Assembly: GCA_028276205.1 (NCBI GenBank)
Contig: JAPYWU010000071.1
Coordinates: 1 to 7,105 of the forward strand
Direction of reading: 5' to 3'
DNA from: Dictyoglomaceae bacterium
GTDB lineage: Bacteria > Dictyoglomota > Dictyoglomia > Dictyoglomales > Dictyoglomaceae
Length of the DNA stretch: 7,105 bases
Shown here: positions 6,262 through 7,105 of the stretch, piece by piece
Layout: the number at the start of each line of letters is the position of its first letter
Numbering within the stretch: the stretch's first letter is position 1
Notes under the pieces: model-generated
What the model was told of the DNA's origin: nothing
What the model saw: only the letters and a program-made list of their open reading frames with translations
Databases searched by the model: none
Program-made: the position numbers and the translations under genes

Positions 6262-6959
6262 GACATTATTTAGATTTTATATTAGATTTTATATTTCCCT
6301 CAAAATGTATCTTATGTGGTAGATATGGATTAGGTTATGTTTGTCCAGAATGTTTTAGTAAATTTAAAATTCCCGATAAATATTGCAAGTTTTGTGGAAG
6401 ACCTCTTACAGGTATTTCAGAAATCTGTTATAATTGTAATAAAGAGAATCCTATATGGGATGGATTTGAATTTTTAGGATATTATGATGATATGTGGGAG
6501 ACAATAATTAAAAACCTCAAGTTTAGAAATAAACCTAATGTGGCTAAATTTATAGCAGATCTTGCTAAGGATAAAATCTTAAATAAGAAATGGGATATTG
6601 ATTTTATTACCTATGTACCTTTGAGTAGTAAAAGAATTGTGGAGAGAGGTTATAATCAATCGGAATATTTAGCTTATTTTTTAAGCAAAAGTCTTAAAAA
6701 GCCATATGGCCCTCTTTTATCATTAAATAAGGATATAAAACCCCAAAAGACACTTAGTTTAAAGGAAAGGAAGGAAAATGTTAAAGGGGCATTTAGTTTA
6801 AAAGAAGAGGTAAAAGATCTACCTTATAGAAATATTTTAATTGTTGATGACGTCTATACAACTGGAGCTACATTGAGGGAGTGTGTTTATACCTTAAAAA
6901 ATAATATAAAATCTTTGGATAAAATTTATATATTTGTAGCTGTAAGAGCCCTTTTATAA
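6258..6959 (+). CDS. comF: ComF family protein (double zinc ribbon plus phosphoribosyltransferase domain)
   Basis: The protein has 233 residues. The N-terminus has two four-cysteine zinc-ribbon-like knuckles: Cys17, Cys20, Cys29 and Cys32, then Cys43, Cys46, Cys57 and Cys60. A type-I phosphoribosyltransferase-like domain follows, with the ComF signatures VPLSSKRIVERGYNQSEYLA (120-139), TLSLKERKENVKGAF (165-179) and the PRPP-loop motif ILIVDDVYTTGAT (193-205). In Bacillus and Haemophilus, relatives (ComFC, ComF) are needed for DNA uptake in natural transformation, but the enzymatic activity is not established and homologues occur in many bacteria not known to be competent. No other competence gene is in the window. 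The ATG is fused to the wecB stop (ATGA, 6258-6261) with no recognisable Shine-Dalgarno upstream, which implies translational coupling. hpf follows 21 nt later. Confidence 0.93.
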   Translation: MRHYLDFILDFIFPSKCILCGRYGLGYVCPECFSKFKIPDKYCKFCGRPLTGISEICYNCNKENPIWDGFEFLGYYDDMWETIIKNLKFRNKPNVAKFIADLAKDKILNKKWDIDFITYVPLSSKRIVERGYNQSEYLAYFLSKSLKKPYGPLLSLNKDIKPQKTLSLKERKENVKGAFSLKEEVKDLPYRNILIVDDVYTTGATLRECVYTLKNNIKSLDKIYIFVAVRALL

Positions 6960-6966
6960 AATTTTC

Positions 6967-6974
6967 AAGGAGGT
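6967..6974 (+). promoter_or_regulatory. Strong Shine-Dalgarno of hpf
   Basis: AAGGAGGT is a full match to the anti-Shine-Dalgarno sequence, with 6 nt to the ATG at 6981. It fixes the start of the truncated last gene. It is far stronger than anything before wecB or comF, which suggests hpf is translated independently and at a higher level than its upstream neighbours. Confidence 0.88.
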
Positions 6975-6980
6975 TGGATT

Positions 6981-7105
6981 ATGCAAATTAACTTTTCAAG
7001 TAAAAATGTACCTATATCTCCTACTTTGCAAGAATATGCTGAGAAAAAACTTTCAAAACTGTCTCGCTTTTTTGATAACATCGAAAATATAGAGGTTATT
7101 TTTTC
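6981..7105 (+). CDS. hpf: Ribosome hibernation promoting factor (HPF/RaiA family), N-terminal fragment
   Basis: Open to the right edge; 41 complete codons are visible. The translation begins MQINFSSKNVPISPTLQEY and continues EKKLSKLSRFFDNIENIEV. This is the characteristic first strand and helix of the HPF/RaiA fold (compare the usual form, a short beta strand, then a helix reading roughly L-x-x-Y-x-x-x-K-L-x-K-L-x-[RK]-F-F). Such proteins bind the decoding centre of the 30S subunit and silence or dimerise ribosomes in stationary phase or stress. Whether this is the long form with the C-terminal dimerisation domain cannot be seen. The comF-hpf order is familiar from Bacillus, where secA follows, so secA may lie just beyond the window. 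Too short for the six-frame list but well supported by its start signal and motif. Confidence 0.9.
   Translation, partial: MQINFSSKNVPISPTLQEYAEKKLSKLSRFFDNIENIEVIF

Noticed and set aside
6934..6962. Possible promoter for hpf (TTGTAG, 17-nt spacer, TAAAAT) at the end of comF
   Set aside because: The -35 match is poor, and transcription would start at or inside the Shine-Dalgarno, leaving almost no leader. A/T-rich DNA yields such matches by chance.

Overview
The window is an AT-rich (GC roughly one third, judged by eye), gene-dense bacterial segment with every gene on the + strand. The proteins are rich in Lys, Glu and Ile, Arg is written almost entirely as AGA/AGG, and neighbouring genes overlap or nearly touch. 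This is the look of a compact thermophile genome. A deep-branching thermophilic bacterium such as Dictyoglomus is my best guess, but that is inference from composition and gene set; there is no 16S or other marker here.

Region 1 (2-3727) is the distal part of a de novo purine operon: purF (left end cut off by the window), purM, purN and purD. Junctions overlap by 52, 28 and 4 nt, so the four are almost certainly co-transcribed and translationally coupled. They supply steps 1 (PurF), 2 (PurD), 3 (PurN) and 5 (PurM) from PRPP to AIR. purH, which commonly lies between purN and purD in Bacillus-type operons, is not present.

Region 2 (3728-3829) is the only real intergenic space. It carries a near-consensus housekeeping promoter (TTGACA, 17-nt spacer, TATATT) behind an A/T-rich stretch. 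No convincing terminator for the purine operon is visible.

Region 3 (3830-7105) is a second overlapping gene string: a pyruvoyl-dependent SpeD-family decarboxylase, an agmatinase-family ureohydrolase (SpeB), a non-hydrolysing UDP-GlcNAc 2-epimerase (WecB), a ComF-family zinc-ribbon/phosphoribosyltransferase protein, and the start of a ribosome hibernation factor (HPF/RaiA) cut off by the right end. The first two form a polyamine module, the third feeds surface-polysaccharide precursor synthesis, and comF followed by hpf is a recurrent bacterial neighbourhood. No spermidine synthase (speE) or speA-type arginine decarboxylase is in view, so the substrates of the SpeD and SpeB proteins are open to more than one reading.

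The most unusual non-coding signal is a perfect GC-rich stem-loop with a GTGA loop buried inside the speB coding sequence at 4331-4350. It is shaped like an intrinsic terminator on both strands and contains the only CGN arginine codon of that gene. I found no mobile element, CRISPR array, tRNA or rRNA, and no sign of a defence or other accessory system; most of the window is conserved core metabolism.
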